Shown one piece after another: positions 11,003-22,311 of a stretch of DNA of 64,000 bases (position 1 is its first letter; every line of letters starts with the position of its first letter). Under the pieces are notes generated by a model. The model did no database searches, was not told where the DNA came from, and saw nothing but the letters and a program-made list of their open reading frames with translations. Both the position numbers and the translations under genes were made by a program. This DNA comes from Pseudoneurospora amorphoporcata (taxonomy: Eukaryota > Ascomycota > Sordariomycetes > Sordariales > Sordariaceae), in the NCBI GenBank assembly GCA_033297205.1, contig MU859098.1:1-64000 (forward strand), written 5' to 3'.

Positions 11003-12802
11003 ATGTTACCACAGACAATGCGCCTATCGGCCAGCCGCTTAGCCACACGGGGGCTCGGCATACGCCCGGCACTCCGTCCACATGGCCGGTTCTTGTCGCT
11101 TTCATCCTCCCGACTTCAAAACACCCCCGTCGATGAAGACTTCCCACATCATTCACCAGCAATAACCACCACCACGCCCATCCTTGAGACACTACAAGCC
11201 CCTCGAAGACGAGAAGGCCGTTCCCCCCAAAAATCAAGAACAACCGACCTCAACAACAACTACACCCCTCCCCTCGACGCCGTCCCAGGATCCGCATCTT
11301 CACATTCGCCTCTTTCCCACGCAGACATCTCCTCCCTCTCCACCTTTCTCAAGTGTCACAACCAGCTGGCAAAAAACATCCACGACACATGCTCCCAGTT
11401 CGGCGCCGCTCACCGCTGGGGTCCCGGCGAGAATGAGACGGGTATGAACCGCTTGGCGCTGACGGACGCGGATAAAGCTGTCAGGGACTGGTTCGTGAAA
11501 GAAGCGAAGGGGTTGGGCTGCGAGGTGGAGGTGGATGACATGGGGAATATTTGGGCTATTAGAGGTGGTGTTTCCGACAGCAGGCCTACTCAAGACGGAA
11601 GCGGGAAGAGGCTGCCGCCCGTCATTATGGGTAGTCATCTCGATACCCAGCCGCGGGGAGGCCGGTATGATGGCGTGTTGGGTGTCATGGCCGGACTGGA
11701 GGCGTTGAGGGTGTTGAAGGAAAGAGACATAAAAACGTGGAGGCCGGTGGGCGTGGTGTGTTGGACTAATGAGGAAGGGGCAAGGTTTCCGGTTAGTATG
11801 GTCAGTAGCGGGGTGTGGGCGGGGGAGATCCCGTTGGGGAAGGCGCATTCGTTGAAGGAGGTAGCTGGGCAAGAAGGAAAGACGATGATGGAGGAGTTGG
11901 AAAGGATTGGGTATCTGGGAGACAAAAAGTGTAGCTATGAGGAGATGCCCATGGCGGCGCACTTTGAGCTGCATATTGAGCAGGGACCGGTGTTGGAGGC
12001 GAAAGGGAAGAAGGTAGGTGTCGTGAGGGGGAGTCAGGCGTACAAGTGGTTTACGGTTGAGGTTGTTGGGAAAGGTGAGTCGATGATGCTGTCCGATGAA
12101 ATCTGTTTGGTAGGTAGACTAAGTGACTAACTGACTTGCACCATAACAGAGGCTCACACAGGCACCACCCCTTATGCTCAGCGCGCCGACGCTTTCATGG
12201 CGGCCAACTCCATGATCCATTACGCCCGCTGGACAGGTGAAGAGCAGGACGTGCTCGTCTCCGTCGGCGTCTTCCAAGTCTTCCCGGGAAGCGTCAATAC
12301 CATCCCGGGTCGAGTCAAGTTCTCGCTCGATATCCGCTCGTCCTCCACCGACAAACTCGCCCAGTTTGTGGAGCGCCACCTGCGCCCAAAGTTCGATAGC
12401 ATCGCCAAGAATGTGGGCGCCAATAGCCAGCCCTGCTCCGTGACCTGGCAGGAGGACACGAACTCGCCTGCCCAGTTGTTTGATGAGGGGTGTTGCCAGG
12501 CGGTGAAGGTGTCGGCTCTTTCCGTCCTCGCGGCCGAGTGCCAAGGTAATATGGAAAAGGCCGTGGGACTGGTCAAGTACAATATGGTCAGTGGTGCCGG
12601 TCATGATTCGGTGCACACGGCCAAGAGGTGCCCGACGAGCATGATCTTTGTGCCCAGTAAGGGCGGGCTGAGCCATCATCCGGAAGAGTTTACGAGCGAG
12701 GAGGATTGTGTGAGGGGCGCGCAGGTGTTGTTGGAGAGTGTGTTGAGGTTTGATAGGGAGGTTTGGAGGGAGGATTATGAGAGGGAGACGGCGGTTGAGT
12801 AA
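11003..12802 (+). CDS. M20-family amidohydrolase (N-carbamoyl-amino-acid hydrolase / allantoate amidohydrolase type)
   Basis: Two exons (11003-12074, 12150-12802) around a 75-nt intron with a CTAAC branch site give 574 residues. The catalytic metallopeptidase core shows the family's ligands: His212 (GSHLDTQP), Asp223 (GGRYDGVLG), Glu257/Glu258 (WTNEEGARF), His324 (ELHIEQGP) and a late His in GLSHHPEE. The lid-domain motif GVVRGSQAYKWF...EAHTGTTP spans the intron. Known for this family: zinc- or manganese-dependent hydrolysis of N-carbamoyl amino acids, allantoate or ureidoglycine in pyrimidine or purine nitrogen salvage. The exact substrate cannot be read from sequence. The first 40 or so residues are Arg/Ser/Leu-rich without acids, which suggests a mitochondrial presequence; an internal Met6 is an alternative start. 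A long low-complexity linker (about residues 45-105) precedes the enzyme. Confidence 0.9.
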
Positions 12803-13123
12803 GGTAGCTGATGAGATGGAGGGGAGGTTGTTCCTACGTATCTGCTATCTTTCTCTTACCAAGACCTTTTTTTATCGCTCTGGGATTCATGGACATTACG
12901 GATGCTGCACCCCGCCCCAGCTTTCTGCCTTTTAGTATTAGGCCTTCTCTCACTCACAGTTCTGCTCTGGAGAGGAGGATGAAGTTGGTGAGGTGAGGGC
13001 TGGCAGATGACGTTGGAGCGGAGGCTGCCGAAGAGGCAGCGTTTGGGATAGGCGACGAGAATCTATATGCATTAGAGTCTATTCTCTTGGTGATATCCGT
13101 CACTAACCTCAACTTAGATCCAA
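12803..13123. other. Convergent 3' intergenic spacer
   Basis: A short spacer between the convergent stop codons of the amidohydrolase and the phosphoesterase. I see nothing besides T-rich sequence near 12860-12880. Confidence 0.6.
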
Positions 13124-14395
13124 CTATCCCAAACTTGTAGACAAACACTCTTCTGACCGCGTATTCGATCCTACAGCCTGCCTTGTACCATCATCGCTCC
13201 TCGGAAGCTCAACATGCACCAACCAAGGCACCAACCCCGGCGCATTCGGCACCGCCGCGTTCACAAACAGTGTCTGCTCAGCCCCCTCGGCATCATCCCT
13301 CTCCGGGTACATATACTCCAAAGGATAATACCCATCCCTAACAATCTTTTCCACCTTTTCCTCCTTTCTTTTTCTCTCCTCCCTCGTCTCCTTCCAGCCC
13401 ACTTGCACATCCCTCCGATCCACCAACACGGTCATTTCCGCCCTTCTTTCCTTCCTTTCCTTCCCCTTCCCCTCCCCCTTCCCCTTCTTTTCCTTTCCGC
13501 CTCCCCCTTCCCCTCCCCCTCCCCCTTCCCCTTCCCCTTCCCCTTCACCCCCTTCTCCCGCCCCTTCTCCCAGCATAAAAGGCCACCTCACAACCGCCGC
13601 ACCCCACCCCTCATGGATATGTCCAAAAACATGCAGTCTCGGCCTCACCTCCTTCACCCTCTCCCACAGCTCCACGCTCCCGCACGCCCGCCCCGTCAGC
13701 CGGCTAACATCCAACACCCCCCTCGGCGGGCCATGAGTAACCACCACGTCCGCCTCCTCAGGGATATCAAACACGTGTCCTTTTTCTTTCTGGTACTGAA
13801 ACCCCTGGCTTCCAAACGCGGGTGTGGCGGGGCTGGCATAAAGCGTTAATGTGGCTCCGTTCGCAAGGTCGAAGCGGTGTGTGCCTTCTTCGAGGTAATA
13901 AATGCCGTCCTTCCTCGCCTCTTCCAGCAGTTGTTTCGCCGCGCCTAATTCGCCGAGTCCATGTCCCTTTTGGCGGGTTAATAATTTCCTTGTCCCGAGA
14001 GCCGAGTTGGACCACAAGGAATCCTGGACATGGAGGTATTGGCTGTAGGCGGGCAGGTCGAGGGTGAAGTCGTGGTTGCCGGCTATGAGCAGCTTGAGAG
14101 GGGCGGGGAGGCGGCGCAGGTAGGAGAGGCAGAGGGAGAACTCGGTTAGGGTGGAGGAGTCGGTTATGTCGCCGGCGTGGATGGCTATGTCTGCTTGTTC
14201 GCCTGCGGGGAGAGAGGGGATGGGGAAGGGGAGGGGGTTTTTGGAGCGAGAGAGGATGTGGGTGTCGGAGAGGAGGAGGAGGCGGGTTGGAATTCGCCCG
14301 GTGTCTACATTTGGTTTTGTGGTTGAGAGTGGTGGTGAAGTTGATGCTGTTGGGTCGGGTGGGCTTGTGGCCGATGTGGTCATTTTCGTTCTCAA
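13124..14395 (-). CDS. Calcineurin-like metallophosphoesterase with Gly/Glu/Lys insertion
   Basis: One uninterrupted 423-residue frame. The metallophosphoesterase signature is complete: Asp44 and His46 (LLLLSDTHIL), Asp76 (IHAGDITD), Asn107-His108 (AGNHDF), His221 (VVTHGPPRG) and His259/His261 (VFGHIH). The order and spacing resemble the MPPED/239FB-type branch that acts on small phosphoester or cyclic-nucleotide substrates (family knowledge; substrate not shown). Between about residues 275 and 330 there is a strikingly biased insertion of Gly-Glu repeats followed by Lys/Gly/Glu-rich sequence, encoded by a C/T-rich run on the plus strand at 13440-13565. The domain resumes afterwards with conserved-looking sequence. 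Met5 is an alternative start. The gene faces the amidohydrolase tail to tail. Confidence 0.88.
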   Translation of the reverse strand: MRTKMTTSATSPPDPTASTSPPLSTTKPNVDTGRIPTRLLLLSDTHILSRSKNPLPFPIPSLPAGEQADIAIHAGDITDSSTLTEFSLCLSYLRRLPAPLKLLIAGNHDFTLDLPAYSQYLHVQDSLWSNSALGTRKLLTRQKGHGLGELGAAKQLLEEARKDGIYYLEEGTHRFDLANGATLTLYASPATPAFGSQGFQYQKEKGHVFDIPEEADVVVTHGPPRGVLDVSRLTGRACGSVELWERVKEVRPRLHVFGHIHEGWGAAVVRWPFMLGEGAGEGGEGEGEGEGGGGGEGGGGKEKKGKGEGKGKERKERRAEMTVLVDRRDVQVGWKETREERKRKEEKVEKIVRDGYYPLEYMYPERDDAEGAEQTLFVNAAVPNAPGLVPWLVHVELPRSDDGTRQAVGSNTRSEECLSTSLG

Positions 14396-15277
14396 TATGT
14401 CGGCTGGACGAGTGGTGGGACCTGTGGAGGACAGAGGCTGATTAGCGTGTCGTTATTGGCGTGGTTATTTATGTGTCTTGAGATGGTTGTTGATATCGAA
14501 GGGTCAATTCGACCGAGTGAGTGTTGTTGACAGATGGTCGTTGTCGTGTGAATCGGTCATACCCGAACAGATGTGGTCACGTGGATGACGTACTGTTCCT
14601 TGTCCTTGTAGTCCACTGTGTTTGGATCCCCTGAAGTGCCTAAAGCCCCTGAAGCGTTGTTAGGACAACCAAGAATTTGGCCAAACAATCTCGCGCCCGG
14701 CGCGCGATATTTCAAAGTCCAATTTGACCATCTGCCGGGCTTTCCGCCGAGCTAGGCTTTGTGTCAGGCACGTTTGGGCTTCGGTCAGGGGCAGTGGCGA
14801 GGTTCGGTCCAGGTGTCCGTGATTGAGGGTTAGGGTCCGTGATGGTGTTGTACAACCTTTGATGGTTGCAGATGGTGGTGCATTGCAGCCGCTTTGACCG
14901 TTCGTCTGACCACGCGGCGTTGCGGCTCATCCGCCGAGCTGAAGGATTGTTTCCATTGAACATAGGGAACACCTCGTTTGTTCTTTCCAGCTTCGTGGAC
15001 TTTTGTTTTAGCGGAACAAGCAAACACAATTCCGAGTATAATGGGCTCATCACGTGCCTATACCGGTCCGCCAAGGGCCGTCAATGGCAGCTGACACGGC
15101 TGGCAGCTTCGCACGGAAAATCCCCCAACAAAAACCAGGTTGAGACTCCACACAATCTCCAACTCTGGCGGCCGCAAGAACAAGGCCAGAACCTGCTCCG
15201 AATTCAGGCCCCGACACCGTTCATTCAGCGCACTTCACCGACCACCACCACCCGTCGTCGCCCTCAATACCGTCAAA
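14396..15277. other. Divergent promoter region
   Basis: The interval lies between the divergently transcribed phosphoesterase and pyruvate-carrier genes. A GCGCCCGGCGCGC palindrome-like stretch occurs at about 14692-14706. Short ORFs on both strands are not convincing. Regulation is not evident from sequence. Confidence 0.5.
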
Positions 15278-15996
15278 ATGGCTGCCGTCGTCAAGGCCCT
15301 CAACGCCAAGATCAGGAGCAATCCTGTGACCGACTACTTGTGCTCGACCCGTACGTCTTGTTTACTCTCCTTTTTGTCGTGTGTTTACATGAGTCCCGTT
15401 GTCATGGCCCGATGTCCGATCATCGGACGAACTCTTTTTTGATGTCTACCACCACCAGACTGCACTCACCACACTCACCTGCATCTCACCCACCTCACTT
15501 CTCCCCCGCCGCCATGACGTGCAGACATATGGGGGCCGTCACATCTCATTCGGCATCATATGCAGGCTCACTCACAAAACTTTGTGTAACCATTCCGCAT
15601 GACTGGCTGACTGATCCTTCTCAATCTAGACTTCTGGGGTCCCGCCTCCAACTTCGGCATCCCCATTGCCGCCGTCCTCGATACCCAAAAGAGCCCTGAG
15701 CTGTGAGTACCTTATCTGCCTCAATCTTCCACATGGTCTGTACGCTGACTGACCAACGCAACAGCATCTCTGGCCAGATGACGGGTGCCCTCACCATCTA
15801 CGCCTTCACCTTCATGCGCTACTCCCTCGCCGTCACCCCCAAGAACTACCTCCTCTTTGCCTGCCACTTTGTCAACGCCGGCGCCCAGCTCACCCAGGGT
15901 TACCGCTACCTCGACTGGCACTACTGGGGTGGCAAGGAGAAGGCTGTCAACAAGGCCCTCACTGCCCCGGTTGCCGCCGCCCCCGTTGCCAAGTAA
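15278..15996 (+). CDS. MPC1: Mitochondrial pyruvate carrier subunit 1
   Basis: Three exons (15278-15350, 15630-15702, 15765-15996) give 125 residues. The introns are 279 and 62 nt, and the joins restore TDYLCSTHFWGPASNFGIP and SPELISGQMTGALTIY. HFWGPASNFGIPIAAV, ISGQMT and the MRYSLAVTPKNYLLFACHFVN block are hallmark MPC1 sequences. Known role: with MPC2/MPC3 it forms the heterodimeric inner-membrane carrier that imports pyruvate into the matrix. Two to three short hydrophobic segments and the small size fit. The tail is Ala/Val/Pro-rich (TAPVAAAPVAK). The first intron is unusually long for this window; its internal ORFs are not coding. No partner subunit lies in this window. Confidence 0.95.
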
Positions 15997-18054
15997 ATGC
16001 ACCCAGTCGCCTGCATATTGGTATGGAAGGCTGCTGCCAACAGTGTTCAGTGAGCCGATCTGTTGGTGAGCATTTCCCTTGCGTGTCCAGTTTTTTGACG
16101 ACGACGACGACGACGACAAGCCATCAGAAATATAGTCTAGAACCTACCTCCCCTGCTTCTTCTTGGACTGCATCCGATTTTTATCCAGGACTGAGAAGAA
16201 CAAGATGAGTGAGGCATACTCGGCATATAATACACTACACTACTACACATATTGCACACCTGGCATGTACGAGATATCTCATGTTCTCGAACCAAACCAG
16301 ACCAGACACATGCTTTTTTTCGTCTTCTTCTCACACTTGATCTTTCACACTTTGTTCCTTGGCCAGACATGTCTTTATCCTCCGCTCATCCTGACTGCTC
16401 CCAGCTCTTTCTCGTACTCCACGACAACGACGACAAGGGTTACATCGGTTGGACCCACATGTTCCGTCCTTCGTTCGAACTCTTGCGACTTGTCTTTTTG
16501 CCCAAGTTCCCGAACAATGTCCGGTCTCGCCTGTCTTCCATGCCAGTAACCAGCAGCTCCAGCCATGTCCATCCAGCAACCCCAGCGCTATACCGGTCAA
16601 TCGAGTGAACACTGGTGCGGATATGTACCACACCATCCACTGTTCCACCGTTGAAGATACACTAGCAAGCACCGGGGCGCTCCACGGCCCCTCCCCCTAA
16701 TCGCGCGCCTCTCCGCGGACCCGCGAAAGCGGACGGAATGGCCCGACCCAAGCCCCACCCCCATGCAAGAGTTTGTGTAACATCAGGAGGGCTGGCTGGA
16801 TGGATGGAAAGCTGTGCCGGCATGTAGGTACGCAGAGAGAATGGCCTTCTCTGCTGGACTGACTGTGCATGTGGAGTGAAGGTTCCTTCCCGGTCTCAAC
16901 CGTGACTTGCAAGTGTCAGAGGCGGCGGAGCATGTCGGCACGGGGAAACGGCGGCGTAATTGGTTATTATGGGCCCTGGCTGACCGGTTCGCGGATCAAG
17001 AAGGTGAATAATAAACCCGGCCTGTCACCGTACTCTGGCCATGGTGCAGTTGTAACGGTAAAACGGGCATAGGCGAAATAGGCGAGCCAGGCCGAAGCAA
17101 CCATGACATGCCGATGGAGCCAGCCAGAACTTTCAGATGCAAAAGAGCCCCCGAGCCGTAGTCATGCAGTTGGCTGGCCGTAGTGGAGCATCCGACACAT
17201 ATCCGCCCACCTAGTGTCTTACCCCTAGCCTCGTTGGATTCGTCTCCAGACTCTCGGGTCCTCCCGTGTCTTCTGATTCGATGGAAGCGCCGCCGGGATG
17301 AAACCCCCGGTGACATTGGAACTAGGGGCTCCTCCTTTTCTTTCCCTTTTGCTGAAGAACGAACGATCAACGAACGGCTCGACACACCCGCACCGCAGAT
17401 CGGCCTTGGTCACGAATTTGGCGCCCTCCAACTGTGTCTCCACTATGAGCACTCGACGGTTCTCCCCTCCCTCCCTGCTGCCCTGCACATTCATCAAACG
17501 GAAACGCCATGTAATGTCACGGTAACCGGTTGACAACTAGGTAGTTAAATGGGGCATATCCGAGCTTGAACAGGCTTGGTGGTGTCGGGCTGGAACCCTA
17601 CAAGGGCAAGGAAAAGGAGAATGGAACTAGTGTACTGAATGGACTGGGAGTCCGTCTTCCCGTCCATGAACATGCAGAATGCAGATTATAGATGCAACTT
17701 GGGGGGCCGGCTCACGGACATTTCGGGTCCTTGTCACTGCCCTGCCCAGCCCAGTCCCCATCCCGCAAGCCGGGAAGGAGTCAAGTCCTCGGAGATATCA
17801 AATAATGGGGCCGGGACATGGGACACATGAAGGACTCTCTCGGTATCTACTGTCCCAATAGGTAGTTTCCCAATCGTCATTGCCTTCAATCCTGTCAGAA
17901 GCACAAAACACCAGGCAAGTCCCACTCTGTCCCACCATCCCAAGTCCTCGAACTAACAGCCTGTCTACCAGACTTCTAACACCACGACATCCACCCCTCG
18001 AGTCCATCACGCAACACCACGACATCAACCTCCAAACAAACAACAGCCACAAAA
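15997..18054. other. Intergenic, no supported gene
   Basis: There are many overlapping 60-130 codon ORFs in several frames but none resembles a protein. A (GAC)n microsatellite lies at about 16097-16117 in the MPC1 3' flank. The interval 17880-18054, A/C-rich, is the probable leader of the next gene. Confidence 0.55.
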
Positions 18055-19513
18055 ATGTGCCGACCTCCACATGGCCACGGCCACGGTAACCCCAACCATC
18101 CCGGCCACCCCAGCTACCATGTAAACCCGAATTCCAATCCATCGACTCCCCCAGGCACAAGCGGCATGCCCTCACCCTCCTTCTCCTCCATGTCAGCTCC
18201 CAACACGAACACAAACCAGTCCAAAATCCAACAACAACAACAACAACAACCCTCGGACCGCAACGCGACCGCCCACGCCGCCAGCACGCTCCTCTCCACC
18301 TTCACCCCCTACGCCTGCACAACCAGCCGTATCGCCTCGCTAAAAACGGAGCTCCAACGTCTCGAGTCCCGCCAGCGCATCTTCCGGCGTCTCGCGCACG
18401 CCGCCGTTTTGTTTTCCTCGGACCACGAACTGCGCTACTCGCTTCTCGACAAGTGCAACGATCTAGCCGAGTGCATGAAAGCCCACCCTCGACTGAGACA
18501 AGAGGTGGGCAAGATGAACGAAGTCGAGCTGCAGCTTTTCAGCATATCCAGTACTGCGAAGCAGCTGGTTCAGGACGTGGAGTGGGTAAGGGCGGAGGAT
18601 GTAAGGGAGTTTGTGGAGGGGGTTAGGGCTGGGGCTTTGGGGCTGACTGGTCAGACCCAAATTGTGAATGGGGACATGGGGGTTCAAGGGACGCAGATAC
18701 AGACACAGACACAAACACAGGGGGGGGGGACGGTGCAGATTCGGCTGGATCGGGGGAGGGGGGATGTAGGGAGGCGGTTGAATTACTTGATGGTTACATC
18801 CCAGTACCAAGGACATGGAACGCAAGGAGGTGCACACCAGTCAGGGGGCGCAGGAGGACAAGGAGGGAAGCAGAGGTCAGGGTCAGGGTCAGGGGAAGAA
18901 AGCTCAGGACAAGCACGAGGACAGCTTGGGCAAAAACAACATGAAGAAAGCTCGATGATGATATTGATGGGAGAAAAAAGTTCAAATCGGACAAGAAGCT
19001 CAGCAGCAACTGCTCGACATGGAACAACAAGAGGCCAACAACCACCACAACAAGCGGAAGAGTCAACAACAACAACAACAACACCAACAACAACAACATG
19101 GAGTCCACACGCATACGCCAGCGCGGCATCAAGTGTCTGCGGACAAGCAAGTCCAGAGCCACCAAGTGAAGGTGTGTCTTTTTGTTGCCTTCTTTTAACA
19201 TGAACCCCGCTACAACGCGTTGTGCTAACGTCCAAAACCAGCAAGTTCAACAGGCCCAGGCCCAGGCCCTGGCTATGGACCAAACAGAGCAAGATGGTGG
19301 GACACAGTTATTACGGACTCCATGTCCATGTCGGACACGACGGACACTGATCAACCGAGGACAACCTCGAGCTCGAGGTCGGAGACATGGTCATGGAGTA
19401 GTAGGAACCTGAACCTGAATGTACGACATGGAGGATTTGGACATGGACGTGATGCAGGGAGAGGGAGAGGGACAGGGACAGGGTCGGATGTTGAGATGGA
19501 GATGGGCATGTAA
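18055..19513 (+). CDS. Low-complexity Gln/Gly-rich protein with a central helical domain
   Basis: Two exons (18055-19171, 19242-19513) around a 70-nt intron with a GTGTGT donor and a GCTAACG branch give 462 residues. The N-terminus is His/Pro/Asn-rich, then a Gln run. The only ordered-looking part is at about residues 75-190: ACTTSRIASLKTELQRLESR, RQRIFRRLAHAAVLF, SSDHELRYSLLDKCNDLAEC, MNEVELQLFSISSTAKQLVQ. This is predicted helical and probably coiled-coil. The rest is Gln/Gly/Thr-rich (18690-19170) and the last exon is Gly/Arg/Met-rich, ending GSDVEMEMGM. I do not recognise a family. The second exon stays in frame and ends in a low-complexity tail of the same style, which supports the intron. 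An MCRPPHGHGHG start is in good context (AAAATGTGC). Confidence 0.7.
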
Positions 19514-19932
19514 CATGAAGGCCGTGTTACTTGTAGGACATAGTTGAGGTTGAGGTGCTTTTGGATTGGATGTTTGGATTGGATGTTTGGGTGGCTATGT
19601 TATGTTATGTTATTCGCTTCTACTTTGTATCAGTATCTGCTAGGTACGTATTATTTGTTGACCAGGGGCAGTCTTTAATTCGTCGTTGATGGGCGCCCGG
19701 TATTACATGTATAGAGAATAAAGTTGGATATCATTGCGCTGGTGGAAAGACTGGGAAGAGAATAGATGTCAATGGCAAAGTGGAAGACAAGTGTCCAAGG
19801 GTTAGGGTGACGATTCGTCTTGGGCGAGTGGGCTCGATGATGTGGTTGCGGAAATTTGATCCTTTGGGCTCCAAACTATGGAGGTGGCGGGGGAAAGAAA
19901 CTGAAGGTTTACCTCTCTCCTGAAGATGAATA
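19514..19932. other. 3' flank with short duplicated motif
   Basis: No gene seen. A 13-bp direct duplication (TGGATTGGATGTT type) occurs near 19561-19590. The interval ends at the TA that flanks the mariner-like element. Confidence 0.6.
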
Positions 19933-20370
19933 CCTAATGTTGTGTTCGGAATCCCAGTATGCCAGTAATAGTAAGAAATTTTATATGGCAGTAAGAACAG
20001 TAAGCAACACTATACTGCCGTTGCTTTTTGCATTCGGTTGTTTTCCAGTAAAAATCTGCAAGTTGCTGCACTTCCCCTAACTCCCCCAATGGCCTGCATT
20101 TGACCAATCAGAAGGCCAGAAATCGTTAGAGATCTTACTGCTTTCTTCGTTTTTATTCTGCGGAAAACCCAATATTTATACCAGAATAAGAGTACTGGAG
20201 ACTGGACTTCCAGCGCGCATACCCTATATTTACATCGCCCTATTTATAATTTGTTATTTTTTGGGGTACATTACTGTTGCGTTACTGTACAGCGATTTTG
20301 CTGCAGGCTATTAATAGTATATGCAACCTCTTAGATACTGGTATACTGGGATTCCGAACACAATATAAGG
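19933..20370. mobile_element. Mariner-like MITE with 35-bp terminal inverted repeats and TA target duplication
   Basis: Seen: the 35 bases from 19933 and the reverse complement of the 35 bases ending at 20370 match at 32 positions; the shared core reads TTGTGTTCGGAATCCCAGTA. Two of three mismatches are G/A transitions. TA directly flanks both ends (19931-19932 and 20371-20372), the target duplication used by Tc1/mariner transposases (family knowledge). The 438-bp interior is AT-rich and has no transposase-like frame, so it is non-autonomous. The element lies just upstream (right of) the Gln/Gly-rich gene's 3' flank and near the first decayed F-box copy. Confidence 0.85.
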
Positions 20371-20372
20371 TA

Positions 20373-20865
20373 AGGATTGTTTTGTCGTTAGGTTATTTAT
20401 TAGAAGACCAACCTACTTCGTATCCTCTATGTCCGTTCTAGGACACTTGGGGAGTAATCAGGTTTCTAGTAAGAACGGTGGTTTCCTTGAAGTACTATAG
20501 GCCGAGTATCAACCCTTGGCTGGATCTTCCATTGTTGGTGCTTTGTTGTACATACTTGTCCGTAGTCGCTTGTCTTGATACATGCAAATCCAACTGCTAA
20601 CAATTCCCACGACGACAACCCTCGGCATGTACCATGCCACCATGTTTGGTTCCTACGGGTGGCGGACTGGCGGGGCAGATATAGTCGAGTGAATGCCCGC
20701 TGTACTCTGTAGGTACCATCCATCGTACATATACGGCTCGGCAATTATAGATCTGCAGTGTGGGACTGTGGGTACGGCATGTGCAGTGAGAGGATGATAA
20801 ACCCAGCACAGCATATTCGTCGGGAAACATATAGACCTGATTAAAGGTAACTGCAGCTGCACGTA
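20373..20865. other. Intergenic, no supported gene
   Basis: Only short minus-strand ORFs without protein-like features. The 3' end of the first F-box-like relic may extend into this interval. Confidence 0.5.
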
Positions 20866-21953
20866 ACAAGCAGTGAATCTATAGACAGCTTCTTTCTATC
20901 AAGACCATACTCTCTCTCATTGTCCTTGAAAACGGCTCTTCCTCCTTCAGTTGTGTCCAACTCAGTCTGGTCCATCACTGCCTTCAAAATCTCCCACTTC
21001 ATCACATGCACTGATTCCCATCCATAACTGGAGTCCTCAACCGCCCTGACGAACCCAAAATCAATATTCCTTACCTATAGAGGGAAGGGAATTTGGGAGC
21101 AATCTCCACGAGCCACGGAGGCCAAACTCTGGCTGAACATTCGCGACTGGAGAACGCCGGTCTCCATAGCCCCATGGTGTCTCGGCTTGTCTCGTACATG
21201 ATGTCGAGGGAGGTCACTGCCGGGCACGCGGGCAGCTCCCTGATACTGGCTGGTGTTTCCGTACATGTAGGACCGCCCCCCGGTTCCCCAAATGCTTCCA
21301 AGACGACGGATTGACTCCTGCCGGGGACTTTGACGAGGAGACAGAGTCGACGGGCAGGGACTGAGGAGTCGGTGGTGGGTGGCTGCAAGGAAGTTGGACG
21401 TATGTATGTCAGTCACAGGGACTCATCACACTAAAGGGTTGATGCCTGCCTGCCCGACTGTGGGAGGTATAGAGGGGCAGGCGGTGCGCCATACGTGGAC
21501 TGAACTTACCCAAAGGCGGTTGATGAACTCGATCACCCTGCAGAACTTGGATGCAATGTGGTGGTCTCTCCAGGTGTACGACATGTGACGACCAAGCACT
21601 TCTCTGAAGGCTATCTATCGGTTCAAGTGCTCTGTGCCTTCTGACCAGTCGATGTTGATGTCGAGTTTGATGCGCAATACGCGCGCCCGCCTGTGTTCGT
21701 TCCGCCTCAGACATTCTTCAGCGTAGGAGACGTCTTCCCGCGTGGAGAGCGTCAGCGAGTGGAAGGTCAAGGACTCAACCGCGCGTTGCCACGGCGCTGA
21801 GATGGTGGCATAGGGTGCTGCGCTGAGCGAATCGGGCCGCATTCTCAGGCTGTCGGCATCGGAGGAAAACCAAACCCTACCGGCCTGGTCCACCAGCGAG
21901 GGGAACAGGTGAGCCGCGATGGCGTCAACTACTTCTTGCGGGAGTTTGTCCAT
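20866..21953 (-). pseudogene. F-box-like paralogue copy 1, broken
   Basis: The frame starting at 21953 reads MDKLPQEVVDAIAAHLFPSL, an F-box-like start nearly identical in form to the copies at 25138 and 28301. It is stopped by TAG at 21615-21617, yet the same frame continues with recognisable paralogous sequence (FCRVIEFINRLW) to a conserved phase-0 donor at 21510. After a 127-nt intron, exon 2 (21382-21071) reads through RELPACPAVTSLDIMYE, matching LPICPAVTGLDIYYD in copy 2. A stop follows, and the likely continuation (VRNIDFGFVRAV) is in another frame, implying an indel near 21070. Nothing resembling the long third exon of copy 2 follows. So it has a nonsense codon, a frameshift and a missing 3' part. 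If the stop were authentic, a 112-residue F-box-only protein would remain. Confidence 0.75.
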
Positions 21954-22311
21954 CTTGGGATGAGTGGGAGGTTGTGGTGATGTCGGAAGTGAGGACTGCT
22001 TGTTGGTTGTGGTTGCCTTTTGTGGACAAGAAGGTTGTGAGTGGTGGATGGAGGAAGCAAGAGCCCTAATAAGCGAAGGAGGAATGAGGGATGGTTCTTG
22101 GGCGAGGAGAACGGTGACGGTCAGGTGGGGCAGCCTGGCTCACCGTGACCCCGTGCCTCGTTGGCAGCAGATGGTAGCCTGCCGGGTAGGACTTTAGATG
22201 GTAGAGTATGTGCAAACAGAGTGAATGGGACGACTCAAGATCACACTGGGCGCCACATGATGCCACCACTGAACTCGAGATAGAACCTCTTGCACCCCAC
22301 TACTTGCCTTA

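Noticed and set aside
13214..13849. 211-codon Pro/Leu/His-rich plus frame opposite the phosphoesterase
   Set aside because: It is the complement of the Gly/Glu/Lys insertion and flanking exon; low complexity without protein signatures.
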